Source: Butyrivibrio sp. (GTDB lineage Bacteria > Bacillota > Clostridia > Lachnospirales > Lachnospiraceae). From it: a stretch of DNA of 64,000 bases. Position 1 is the first letter of the stretch. Each line of letters opens with the position of its first letter. The notes under the pieces were generated by a model. It did not search any database. It saw only the letters and a list, made by a program, of their open reading frames with translations, and had not been told where the DNA came from. Position numbers and translations under genes: made by a program. This document shows, piece after piece, positions 33,612 to 41,288 of this stretch. The stretch lies in contig JAEEXE010000007.1 in assembly GCA_016291375.1 (NCBI GenBank), positions 39,546 through 103,545 on the forward strand. The letters are read 5' to 3'.

Positions 33612-33694
33612 ACCTTTAACTCATGTAATCTCTCTGCCTTTTAACTCACGTGATCTCTCTGCCTTTTAACTTATGTAATCTCCCTGCCTTTTAT
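33612..33694. repeat. 25-bp tandem repeat spanning the end of a gene
   Basis: Units CCTTTTAACTCACGTGATCT with small changes lie at about 33613, 33637 and 33662, and a partial unit follows. The last unit holds the final codons and stop of the gene at 33671-34354. Each of the others also encodes GREIT plus a stop on the minus strand, so the end of the gene has been copied downstream. Confidence 0.8.
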
Positions 33695-34354
33695 CCTGCC
33701 CTTGTATATTCCCATGACATAATGCCACAAAGCAAGCAGCAACACTATGATAAACACAAACACATACTGGGGCTTAATGCAAAAACCAGTATCTTCTTCA
33801 GTAGCCGTGCCTTGTATCGCATCTTGGTACAGAAGCATACTTGTTCCTACTGAACTGGTATTTATTGACAAAGTATCTGCTTCGGCATCCTGATCTTTAT
33901 AAAGCCTGCACGCCCCGAGGGAATCCGTAATCCAATAATACTCTCTGTTGTCTTTTATTAAATAGAGCGGTATCTCCACCTGCAGATCCACATCTTCAGA
34001 TAAGTTATCAAGAGAAATCTCCTCACCGGTCCCAACGCTCTTAATAGCGCTCATCTTCACGACAACGCCCTCGCTTAGCTTTCCAAGTTCCTTGGCCGAA
34101 TCGGTTACAGCCGTTGAAAGAGTGTCATATTCACTTATTTCACGGGGATTATCGGACATAGTAAAAGAAAAGGTGAGATTTGCATGATCACCCTCATAGA
34201 TTTCCTGGAGCTCTTTTTGAGTAAAACAGGATTCAAGCACCTGCTCATAGTCTCCAAATCTGACAGCCGGAGCCGGTATCTCGCTCATGCTCTCAGAAAT
34301 AAGCTCTACGCTCACGATGCCGTCTCCATAGGTAATCTGTGTTGACTCCCGCAT
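33671..34354 (-). CDS. exposed protein with C-terminal membrane anchor, unknown function
   Basis: The 227-residue protein has GGAGG five bases before its ATG. No signal peptide is visible at the N-terminus, but residues about 193-212 form a membrane segment followed by a basic tail (YKGRIKGREIT). A central segment (about 130-180) with IPLYLIKDNREYYWITDSLG and MLLYQDA resembles the beta domain often found near the end of clostridial surface proteins. The lack of a signal peptide may mean the ORF is the surviving end of a longer protein. I cannot name a function. Confidence 0.6.
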   Translation of the reverse strand: MRESTQITYGDGIVSVELISESMSEIPAPAVRFGDYEQVLESCFTQKELQEIYEGDHANLTFSFTMSDNPREISEYDTLSTAVTDSAKELGKLSEGVVVKMSAIKSVGTGEEISLDNLSEDVDLQVEIPLYLIKDNREYYWITDSLGACRLYKDQDAEADTLSINTSSVGTSMLLYQDAIQGTATEEDTGFCIKPQYVFVFIIVLLLALWHYVMGIYKGRIKGREIT

Positions 34355-34460
34355 GTTACCTCCGGTTTAAAAAGAATCGCCAACGTGGTCCAAACATTGC
34401 TTATTAGGTGTATTAATATTTTACTATAAAGCCAAATCTCATATTCTTAAAATACTATAA

Positions 34461-34499
34461 AAAGAAAAGATGGACTGTTTATGCTCTAACAGCCCATCT
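34461..34499 (-). terminator. terminator overlapping the end of the rsmH-like gene
   Basis: AGATGGGCTGTT and AACAGTCCATCT form a 12-bp stem (with a mismatch) around the last codons and stop, followed by TTTCTTTTT. Confidence 0.8.
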
Positions 34500-35603
34500 A
34501 AGCTTCGTTGACCTGCTTCTGGGATTAAGTCTGCATTCCTCAGCAGAAGGTCTTGTAACCTCTTCCGATATATCACTGTAAAGTCCCGATTTCTTGCCCT
34601 CTTTAAAAGCCTTCTTTACAAGCCTGTCCTCTCCTGAGTGGAAAGTAAGGATTGCAACTCTTGCTCCGGGTTTAAGTATCCCCGGAAGCTTTTCAAGAAA
34701 AGTATAAAGAACTTCAAACTCACTGTTTACGTCAATCCTAAGAGCCTGAAATACTCTGGCACAGCTCTTTTTGACAGCATCATTTCTCTCTTCCTTGGGC
34801 ACCTTCCAAAGTGCAGACTCTATAGCTTGCCTAAGAGCCGTTGTAGTATCCATGGGCTCTCCCTTTTTCATCAGATTAAAGACTTTATCCGCAATCTCTT
34901 CTGCATAGGGTTCATCTGAATTTTCTAACATCATGCCCACAAATTCATCCCTGCTGATGCTGTGCAGTCTTTCTGCAGCGGATTCACCGTGTTCAGGATC
35001 AAGCCTAAGATCCAAGGGACCGTCAATCTTGTACGAAAAGCCGCGGCTTGGATCATCAATCTGCATAGAGGATACGCCAAGATCCGCCAGCACAAAGTCA
35101 AACATTCCAGCCTCAGCGGCAACCTGATCTATATTCGCAAAATTAGTAAGTCTGAATTTAAAAACATCCTCGCCAAAGCCGGCGTTTCTTAATCTCTCAA
35201 CTGTCTTGGCAGACTCTATCGGATCCACATCCAGACCATAAACGCAGCCGGACTTTGCGCCGCCGGAGGAAATGCATGTCGCGTTCTGTCTTACACTGTC
35301 TTCAATGGAACCAATCGTACTGCCACCTGATCCACCACACAACTTCTCGAGCATCTTTCTTGTATGTCCGCCATAACCTAGCGTACAGTCAAGTCCCTGC
35401 TCTCCGGGCTGAATCTTGAGCACATCCAGAATCTCTTTTACCATAATAGAGATATGCATTCCTGCAGGCGTAGAACCCTTAGAGATTACATGCGCCACCG
35501 TATCGGCGTACTTCTCAGGATTTTGCTCTTTGTATTTTTCTTCAAATTTTCTGGGATATTTCCCGGAATAATGAACTCTTCGCTTATGCTGCTTCTCTTC
35601 CAT
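34479..35603 (-). CDS. RsmH-type 16S rRNA (cytosine-N4) methyltransferase, N-terminally extended
   Basis: The 374-residue protein keeps RsmH motifs: DCTLGYGGHTRKML, DFVLADLGVSSMQIDDPSRGFSY with DGPLDLRLD, RIDVNSEFEVL, ILTFHSGEDRLVKKAFK and the end NPRSRSTKLRWAVRA. RsmH (MraW) methylates C1402 of 16S rRNA. It differs from the usual protein by a basic N-terminal extension of about 45 residues (KYPRKFEEKYKEQNPEKY) and by lying away from the division cluster. FHSxEDR has G where L is usual. It may be a second paralog with a different rRNA site. The start at 35603 is two bases before the stop of the preceding gene; an ATG at 35624 is the alternative. Confidence 0.8.
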   Translation of the reverse strand: MEEKQHKRRVHYSGKYPRKFEEKYKEQNPEKYADTVAHVISKGSTPAGMHISIMVKEILDVLKIQPGEQGLDCTLGYGGHTRKMLEKLCGGSGGSTIGSIEDSVRQNATCISSGGAKSGCVYGLDVDPIESAKTVERLRNAGFGEDVFKFRLTNFANIDQVAAEAGMFDFVLADLGVSSMQIDDPSRGFSYKIDGPLDLRLDPEHGESAAERLHSISRDEFVGMMLENSDEPYAEEIADKVFNLMKKGEPMDTTTALRQAIESALWKVPKEERNDAVKKSCARVFQALRIDVNSEFEVLYTFLEKLPGILKPGARVAILTFHSGEDRLVKKAFKEGKKSGLYSDISEEVTRPSAEECRLNPRSRSTKLRWAVRA

Positions 35604-35604
35604 A

Positions 35605-36675
35605 TTATCTTGCAAGGCTCTCAATTATTGTCTGCACATTGCTCGGAGTGACAGCTACATAATCACATCCGATATAGTGAGGGTTAGTTTCGTTACTAAG
35701 ATATGTGATCAAGGCATCAACTGCTGAGTGTGACTGCTGAATGTAATTATTAAAAACAGTTCCCGCGATCTGCCCTTCCTGAACAGCAATAAGTACATCT
35801 GTAAGAGCATCTACTCCAACAATCTGAATGTCTTTGCCGGCTCTCATGCCTGCTTTTTCTATAGCGGAAAGTGTTCCAAGTGCCATGGCGTCATTGTTAC
35901 AGAAAATAACCTCTGCTTCTACGCCGCCTTTAAGCGCTTCCGACACAAGTTCTTCAGCTTTTTCTCTCTCCCAGTCGGCGTAGCCCTTAAAGACGCATTC
36001 ACTCTGAAGTCCGGCGTCGTCAAGCGCCTTGATGCAATACTCCGATCTATACAGAGTATCCGCATTACCGGGATCGCCCTCAACAATAATATACTGAATA
36101 ACACCATCGCCGTTTAGATCGATATTCTCAATGCCAAGATCAGCGATGATCTTGCCCTGAATGGTACCGGATTGTCTGGCGTCACACCCTACATAGGAGA
36201 CATCCCATTTATTGTCTTCCCATCTGACTTCCTCTTCCGCCTCAGGCTCTCTGTTTATATATATGAGCGGAATATCTGCTTCAACAGCCAGATTGGTTAT
36301 ATCACTTACATCTGACGGATCTACAGGATTAATAATAAGAGCATCCACTCCCTGATCGATAAAAGCTCTGACCTGCCTGTCCTGAACAACCTCGCTGTCT
36401 GCGGAATCAACTATCATAATGTTCTCTTTGGTAAATCCAAGTCCCACCAAATATGACTCTATTTCTCTCCTAAAGAGCGTCATATAATTATCCGAAAAGC
36501 GATATATGCATACACCAACCTTCGCCTTAGACAGATCAGCCCATATATCTTCCCCAACTTCTTCTATTCTATCTTCCGTGAATTTGTGCTTTTCCTCTTT
36601 TCCAATACGACAGCCTGTAACTGCAAAAGCTATCAGCAGAGTTATCACCCCTATAGCCAATAACATCTTTTTCAT
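35605..36675 (-). CDS. sugar-binding lipoprotein, periplasmic-binding-protein type 1 (MglB/RbsB-like)
   Basis: The 356-residue protein has a lipoprotein signal with lipobox VTGC near residue 22. The type 1 binding fold follows (KVGVCIYRFSDNYM, ALIINPVDPS, NAD-like IIVEGDPGN, VIFCNNDAMALGTLSAIEK, IVGVDALTDVL), as in galactose or ribose binding proteins. The GGAGAG before the ATG at 36675 fixes the start. No permease or ATPase gene is next to it, so it may feed a distant transporter or a sensor. Confidence 0.88.
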   Translation of the reverse strand: MKKMLLAIGVITLLIAFAVTGCRIGKEEKHKFTEDRIEEVGEDIWADLSKAKVGVCIYRFSDNYMTLFRREIESYLVGLGFTKENIMIVDSADSEVVQDRQVRAFIDQGVDALIINPVDPSDVSDITNLAVEADIPLIYINREPEAEEEVRWEDNKWDVSYVGCDARQSGTIQGKIIADLGIENIDLNGDGVIQYIIVEGDPGNADTLYRSEYCIKALDDAGLQSECVFKGYADWEREKAEELVSEALKGGVEAEVIFCNNDAMALGTLSAIEKAGMRAGKDIQIVGVDALTDVLIAVQEGQIAGTVFNNYIQQSHSAVDALITYLSNETNPHYIGCDYVAVTPSNVQTIIESLAR

Positions 36676-36761
36676 TATCAAACTCTCCAAAAAGCTCCAA
36701 ATAATTATTTTGAAATTTTATTACAACTCATTTAGTTTATCATCAAACACTTTTCACAGCA

Positions 36762-36802
36762 AATAAAAATCCCAAGCTCTCATGTTTTCTGAGCTTGGGA
36801 TT
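36762..36802 (-). terminator. terminator downstream of the 153-residue exported protein
   Basis: AATCCCAAGCTC and GAGCTTGGGATT form a perfect 12-bp stem, followed by TTTTATTTG on the minus strand. Confidence 0.9.
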
Positions 36803-36823
36803 ATATTCAAAAATAAGCACTGA

Positions 36824-37285
36824 TCATTCCACTTTTTTGCTTCCGTCCGAGTAGGTCAAAACCCAGTAGCCTTCACCGGTTCCGCAGTCTTCGTAGTAGG
36901 TTCTGTCTACGACTACAAGCTCCTTGTCAAAAGAGCTGTCTCCTTCATCATAGCTATCTTCTGCAGCTTTCTTTTTGGCCAGATTATCAAAATACTCATC
37001 AGCAGCCTTTCTTGAAGTTGTAGCCGCATCATCATTATCCTCTTTTGCAACTACCGACTCTTTTTTACTTCCGGCATTCTTTCCGATAAGCTTAAAATCG
37101 GAATTGTCTTTTACCACGGTCACGCCCTCACTGACTTCTACAGTGGGAAACGCTGAATCACTTGCAACTGCTGAAGATATAATGTTTCTGTAACCGGGAA
37201 CAGTTGTGCAAAGCAGGAAACTAAAAGTCAGAACACATACCAAAGCTCCCAAAAATACAACTGCTATTCCTAATACTCTTCTCAT
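36824..37285 (-). CDS. exported or membrane-anchored protein, unknown function
   Basis: The 153-residue protein has an N-terminal hydrophobic segment (about residues 5-27) with Cys at 26. It is followed by a charged flexible part rich in Lys, Glu and Asp and a short C-terminal beta segment (VVVDRTYYEDCGTGEGYWVLTYSDGS). AAGGAG precedes the ATG. I do not recognise the family. It belongs to a run of four exported proteins in 36.8-41.2 kb. Confidence 0.65.
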   Translation of the reverse strand: MRRVLGIAVVFLGALVCVLTFSFLLCTTVPGYRNIISSAVASDSAFPTVEVSEGVTVVKDNSDFKLIGKNAGSKKESVVAKEDNDDAATTSRKAADEYFDNLAKKKAAEDSYDEGDSSFDKELVVVDRTYYEDCGTGEGYWVLTYSDGSKKVE

Positions 37286-37338
37286 AATATGGCTCCTTCC
37301 ATGGCCAATAAGGTCGACTGTTTAAAACGTCCTTACCT

Positions 37339-38328
37339 TTAATAGTTTACCGAAAGCGCAGCTTCCTTCTCAAGCGGCTTAGCTGGATAACTTGAGTAAG
37401 TCTGCTTATAATATCCGCTGCCTTTAGCATCCTGCATCTCGGCATCAAAAATGTACCAGGTTTCATTTACCTTTACTTCAGTCCAGGAATGAGGTGTTTT
37501 ACCGCCAAGGGATGATAAAACAGTTCCCGTACATACCTTGGCGTCATAGCCAAGTCCCTTTGCTATATAGGCAAACGCCGCTGCATACTTATAGCAGTTT
37601 CCCTTGCCCTCCAGCAACATATCTTTTGCATAAGCACCTGTCCAGTTTCCTACAGGCACTTCGTTATCTCTTTCATAGGAAGATAAGCCCACAAGATAAT
37701 TAAAACAATTCTCAAGCTGAATACTCTGAGTCATATTTTCACTGGTACAAGCCTCTATTACAGATGCCACCAGCTTTTTTAACTCAGTATCAGGTTCCGT
37801 ATACGTTCCATCGGCTTCTCTCCACTTAACACCGTACTTGGTATGAATGAAATGAGCGCCGGGAACATCTTCCAATTTAAGATTAGCATCTGCCTGATTC
37901 TTGATAACGGCTCTTATATCGTCCTTAAGCTTGCCTCCAACGCCTGTTAACGCATATTCTCCGATCGAAGTTACGGAAGAAGGGATCATAGCCCCGTCAA
38001 GTCCGGGAGGAAAACATAAAAGCTCGGTCATATCCTTGTTGTACAGGCAATTACTGTAAGATGCATAAAACGGATTGTTCTCGCTAACAGTTATGGACTT
38101 AAGTTTCATAAGGCACTTAAATGCGCCGGGAGTTATATCCGTAACATCGCTCCCTATATGAACAGTCGTTACGTCCGGAGTCTTTCTGAAAGTTGAAGCA
38201 TCTATTTGGGTAAGCCCGGCTGCCATTGCACTTACAGAATATGTCCCTGTCAAAAGAGCTATCGCAAGAACTGCAGTGATAACCCTTACCATTATTCTTT
38301 TTTTACTGTCAAAAAATCTAACTGTCAT
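37339..38328 (-). CDS. exported transglutaminase-like protein with leucine-rich repeat segment
   Basis: The 329-residue protein has a signal peptide (about 12-37). A BspA-type leucine-rich segment lies at about 38-125 (VTTVHIGSDVTDI, LMKLKSITVSENNPFY, SVTSIGEYAL). A transglutaminase-like fold follows with Cys in GKGNCYKYAAAF, His in KTPHSWTEV and Asp in WYIFDAEM, a complete triad. In this family the domain acts as protease or crosslinker at the cell surface. It begins eight bases downstream of the next gene and is cotranscribed with it. Confidence 0.85.
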   Translation of the reverse strand: MTVRFFDSKKRIMVRVITAVLAIALLTGTYSVSAMAAGLTQIDASTFRKTPDVTTVHIGSDVTDITPGAFKCLMKLKSITVSENNPFYASYSNCLYNKDMTELLCFPPGLDGAMIPSSVTSIGEYALTGVGGKLKDDIRAVIKNQADANLKLEDVPGAHFIHTKYGVKWREADGTYTEPDTELKKLVASVIEACTSENMTQSIQLENCFNYLVGLSSYERDNEVPVGNWTGAYAKDMLLEGKGNCYKYAAAFAYIAKGLGYDAKVCTGTVLSSLGGKTPHSWTEVKVNETWYIFDAEMQDAKGSGYYKQTYSSYPAKPLEKEAALSVNY

Positions 38329-38336
38329 AGCTTCCT

Positions 38337-39251
38337 TTACTGTGTAACCTTAGGTCTTTGTGTTGCCACTTCAAATTTATATCTTATCTTTGCATATGAA
38401 ACCGCATCCTTTGGATTGCCGCCCTCATTGGGGTGCTTGCCGTATCCCGCTGCAGATATCATCGGATCTCCGTAGCCTTCTTTGCCATCAACTATAACCT
38501 GACACCACTGGTCATCCCAGCTGTTGATATTGATGTGAACCCAATTGATTCCAAGATAATCAAGTATAAGTCCCAAGGCTCTTGTTGAGCCTGCGCAGGA
38601 GTATTCTCCTCCTATAAACACGCCGTATGCAGTTCTGTAAATCTTACCGTTTGTTGTATATGTTCCGCGGTCGCAGTACGCTTTAACGATTCCTGCAGCG
38701 TATGCAACCTTCTCAATTTCTTTTATCTCCTTAGTCTTGGACTTGGTAGATTTGGATGATTTGGATGAAGAACTACTGCTCTTGGATGTATCAGATTCTT
38801 CAGCCGCCTTGTTAATAGCGTCCGCAATCTGCTTGGCAATACTTCTTGCCTGTATCTCCTGAGCGTAGGTCATTCCTCCGTTATCATGCTTGGTCTTGGG
38901 AATTATCACAACTCCCTCATCTCCCGTAGGAACAACGAATTCCGAGCTGTCTCCAATGAGTCTGTTGGCAACTCTCTTCTCTTTTTTACCAAAAAGAACC
39001 CAGTGCTCAACAAGTTTGTTGGCATCAGTACCAAAAGCCTGCCTTAGGTCGGAATAATTAAGATAATAAAAAAGTGGATTGTATTCAGATTTGTAGTCCA
39101 CTCCGTTATAAACGGTAGTGCCCTTAGATAAAGCTGTATAAGGATCATCCGCAGCATGAACCTCCAAAGAACACACCTCGGAAAATAAAACAAAGAATAT
39201 AAATGCTACTACCGAAAATACGGCCATTGCAGATCTGATAATTTTCTTCAT
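38337..39251 (-). CDS. exported transglutaminase-like protein with altered catalytic triad
   Basis: The 304-residue protein starts at ATG 39251; a GTG at 39257 is possible because AGGGG is at better distance. A signal peptide ends near residue 32 (VHAA). A domain with YNPLFYYLNYSDLRQAFGTD and LFGKKEKR is known from Lachnospiraceae surface proteins. A Ser/Lys-rich linker precedes the transglutaminase-like part: Cys in GEYSCAGSTRAL, then DDQWCQVIVDGKEGYGDPM. Here the usual His before Trp is Asp, so catalysis is doubtful. The longer open frame to 39854 is antisense to the divergent gene and not used. Confidence 0.8.
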   Translation of the reverse strand: MKKIIRSAMAVFSVVAFIFFVLFSEVCSLEVHAADDPYTALSKGTTVYNGVDYKSEYNPLFYYLNYSDLRQAFGTDANKLVEHWVLFGKKEKRVANRLIGDSSEFVVPTGDEGVVIIPKTKHDNGGMTYAQEIQARSIAKQIADAINKAAEESDTSKSSSSSSKSSKSTKSKTKEIKEIEKVAYAAGIVKAYCDRGTYTTNGKIYRTAYGVFIGGEYSCAGSTRALGLILDYLGINWVHININSWDDQWCQVIVDGKEGYGDPMISAAGYGKHPNEGGNPKDAVSYAKIRYKFEVATQRPKVTQ

Positions 39252-39387
39252 ACGCACAGATTTACCCCTCTTTAGAATTTCTACATACTTTTTATCGACA
39301 TTATTTACAAAAAGTTTAGTTTTTGTGTTATTATAACTAAGTGTGTGCGAATTATTGATTTTTTGATTATTGTTTTGGAGTAGTTTT

Positions 39388-41244
39388 ATGATACAAAGAA
39401 AGTGCAAAACCCTCGCGCTGCTGATGGCTTTCACCTTGTTTTTTAGCTTATCGACAGTTCTTTTTATGCCTATCACAGCATACGCAGAGGTTCCAGTCAT
39501 AGATGAGGAATTGGAACAAGATGATTTAGATTCCGATGACCTTTCTGATCCTACAGTCACAAATCCCACAACAGAAAAGGATACACCAAAACCAAATACA
39601 GATATCGAAGAGGAAGATTCCGCCGGTAAAGGTGATACTTCAGTAAATAGCGATAACACCAATGCCGATCCTTCTACTACTCCGGGTAATGAACCCGTTC
39701 CCGGTACTGATCCTGTTCCTGCCGGTAATCCGGTCATTGAACCCAAGGAAGAAGTTGTAAAGCCGGAAGTTCCATCAAATTCGGAGACTGTAACGGCAAT
39801 TCCAAATGAGAGCGTCGCCGCAGAGCCGATAACTCCTGCTTCGGACATTCCCATAACAGAAGATAAAACTTCCGTACCTTACAAGATGCCTTATCCCGGT
39901 TACTGGAACGGTTTTTGGACCATATATTATCCCGCCAACTTCTATATAATTAACGGCGTGGATGCCGATATCCCGGAAGAGCCAAATGGTCATCCTACCG
40001 AGGGGTACAGCAGTGGTATCACTATAGAAAGAGCGATCGCTTCTTATGATACGGTTGTTGACAGCACCGGATCGGATAAAGACCTTGCAGGTGATAATTT
40101 TACTGCCAACAACGCAGTGCTTAATTCTCTTCACCACTATCCAAGTGCAGAAGACATTAAAGAAGTTGTTCCGACATTTGACCCCGAAACACAGTACGTA
40201 GTTTGGTACGTCAAAAAGTTTGTTTCTACAAATTCCGGCGTACATGTAGACGGCGTTATAAGAAACAAAGAAGTCATTGAAGAAATTCAGGAACCGGTTG
40301 GCGATTATCCCAACGTTTCCATCGAGATATATACAACATGTGAGGACACCGAGATAGAATATGACGGCAAAGAGCATATCATTGGCGGTTTCCATATTGA
40401 AGTAAAAGACCTTGATAACAAAGCTCCTACATTCCGCAATATATTCAATGCTCTCGGAGAGCTGGTTACTGTAGAAGCAAGCGCTGCCGCCAATGGCGAG
40501 GGAACATTCTTTTCCAACAATGGCGTCAGATACTGGGTAAATATTGACGCAGCTTATGTTGTTGCATCCGAGATAAAGACTTACACGATTCCTTTTATCT
40601 TTAACGGTAAAGAAATCGCACCGGAAGATATCGTAGTTAAATACGAAAAAGACGGACAATTCGTCTCTCTTCCTTCCGGAGTTATAATGCAGCAGAAGCC
40701 TACTACTGCAAAGCTTAACGTCAAACAGAGAAACATCACTCTTGAAGCCGGTACTACTGTAAAGAACTACGATGGCTCCACTATCACAAATGATAAAGTT
40801 GAGATTACATCCGGTTCCCTTATGGAAGGCCATAAGCTCAAGAATGTCGTTATAAACGGAAGCCAGAGCGTTATAGGTTCATCCAAAAATGAAATCACTT
40901 CTTTTATGATCGTTGATGAGAACGGCAAAGATGTGACGCACCTCTACAACGTTAAATGCGTAGACGGTAAGCTTGAACTTGTAAATGACGGAACTTACAC
41001 TCCGGAGAGCGATCACTCAGATAAAACAGCAAACGCAACCGCTTCTATCTCCGGTATAGGCCACACCATAGTTATCAACAACATGGAAGAGACTGATGCT
41101 CAGGTAACCGTTCTCGGAGCAACTAAGCAGCTCCCCAGAATGGGACAGACAGGCGATGAAACAGACATAGCCAAAAGAGTTATCATCATAGCAGCGGCTT
41201 TGGCAGCAATAGCCGTACTAACCCGCAAAAAATATGCTAAATAA
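39388..41244 (+). CDS. wall-anchored surface protein with MBG-like domains, sorting motif LPRMG
   Basis: The 618-residue protein has a signal peptide (about 1-28, ending TAYA) and an acidic and Pro/Thr-rich segment (about 30-150). A beta-rich body follows, with two MBG-like Ig repeats (IEYDGKEHIIGGF near 325, YDGSTITNDKVEITSG near 465). The C-terminus is QLPRMGQTGDETD, a hydrophobic stretch and RKKYAK. LPRMG has Met where Thr is usual, so a normal sortase may not cut it well. GGAG lies seven bases before the ATG at 39388. It is transcribed away from the transglutaminase-like genes. Confidence 0.8.
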   Translation: MIQRKCKTLALLMAFTLFFSLSTVLFMPITAYAEVPVIDEELEQDDLDSDDLSDPTVTNPTTEKDTPKPNTDIEEEDSAGKGDTSVNSDNTNADPSTTPGNEPVPGTDPVPAGNPVIEPKEEVVKPEVPSNSETVTAIPNESVAAEPITPASDIPITEDKTSVPYKMPYPGYWNGFWTIYYPANFYIINGVDADIPEEPNGHPTEGYSSGITIERAIASYDTVVDSTGSDKDLAGDNFTANNAVLNSLHHYPSAEDIKEVVPTFDPETQYVVWYVKKFVSTNSGVHVDGVIRNKEVIEEIQEPVGDYPNVSIEIYTTCEDTEIEYDGKEHIIGGFHIEVKDLDNKAPTFRNIFNALGELVTVEASAAANGEGTFFSNNGVRYWVNIDAAYVVASEIKTYTIPFIFNGKEIAPEDIVVKYEKDGQFVSLPSGVIMQQKPTTAKLNVKQRNITLEAGTTVKNYDGSTITNDKVEITSGSLMEGHKLKNVVINGSQSVIGSSKNEITSFMIVDENGKDVTHLYNVKCVDGKLELVNDGTYTPESDHSDKTANATASISGIGHTIVINNMEETDAQVTVLGATKQLPRMGQTGDETDIAKRVIIIAAALAAIAVLTRKKYAK

Positions 41245-41247
41245 TTA

Positions 41248-41281
41248 AACCTCCCCGCGGCGCGCGCGCCGCGGGGAGGTT
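41248..41281. terminator. GC-only 34-nt palindrome between convergent genes
   Basis: AACCTCCCCGCGGCGCG and its complement form a perfect 17-bp stem with no loop bases to spare and no strong T run on either strand. It lies four bases after the surface protein and eight before the end of radA. Confidence 0.75.
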
Positions 41282-41288
41282 ATGTTAT

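Noticed and set aside
36824-37285. Possible lipoprotein call for the 153-residue exported protein
   Set aside because: A Cys follows the hydrophobic segment (LLCTT), but the residues before it do not form a good lipobox.
39252-39854. N-terminal 201 residues of the long frame ending at 38337
   Set aside because: They are antisense to the surface protein gene; the real signal peptide starts at 39251.
39775-40833. 352-residue minus-strand frame
   Set aside because: It mirrors the codons of the 618-residue surface protein; Cys-rich, no ribosome binding site, no recognisable domains.
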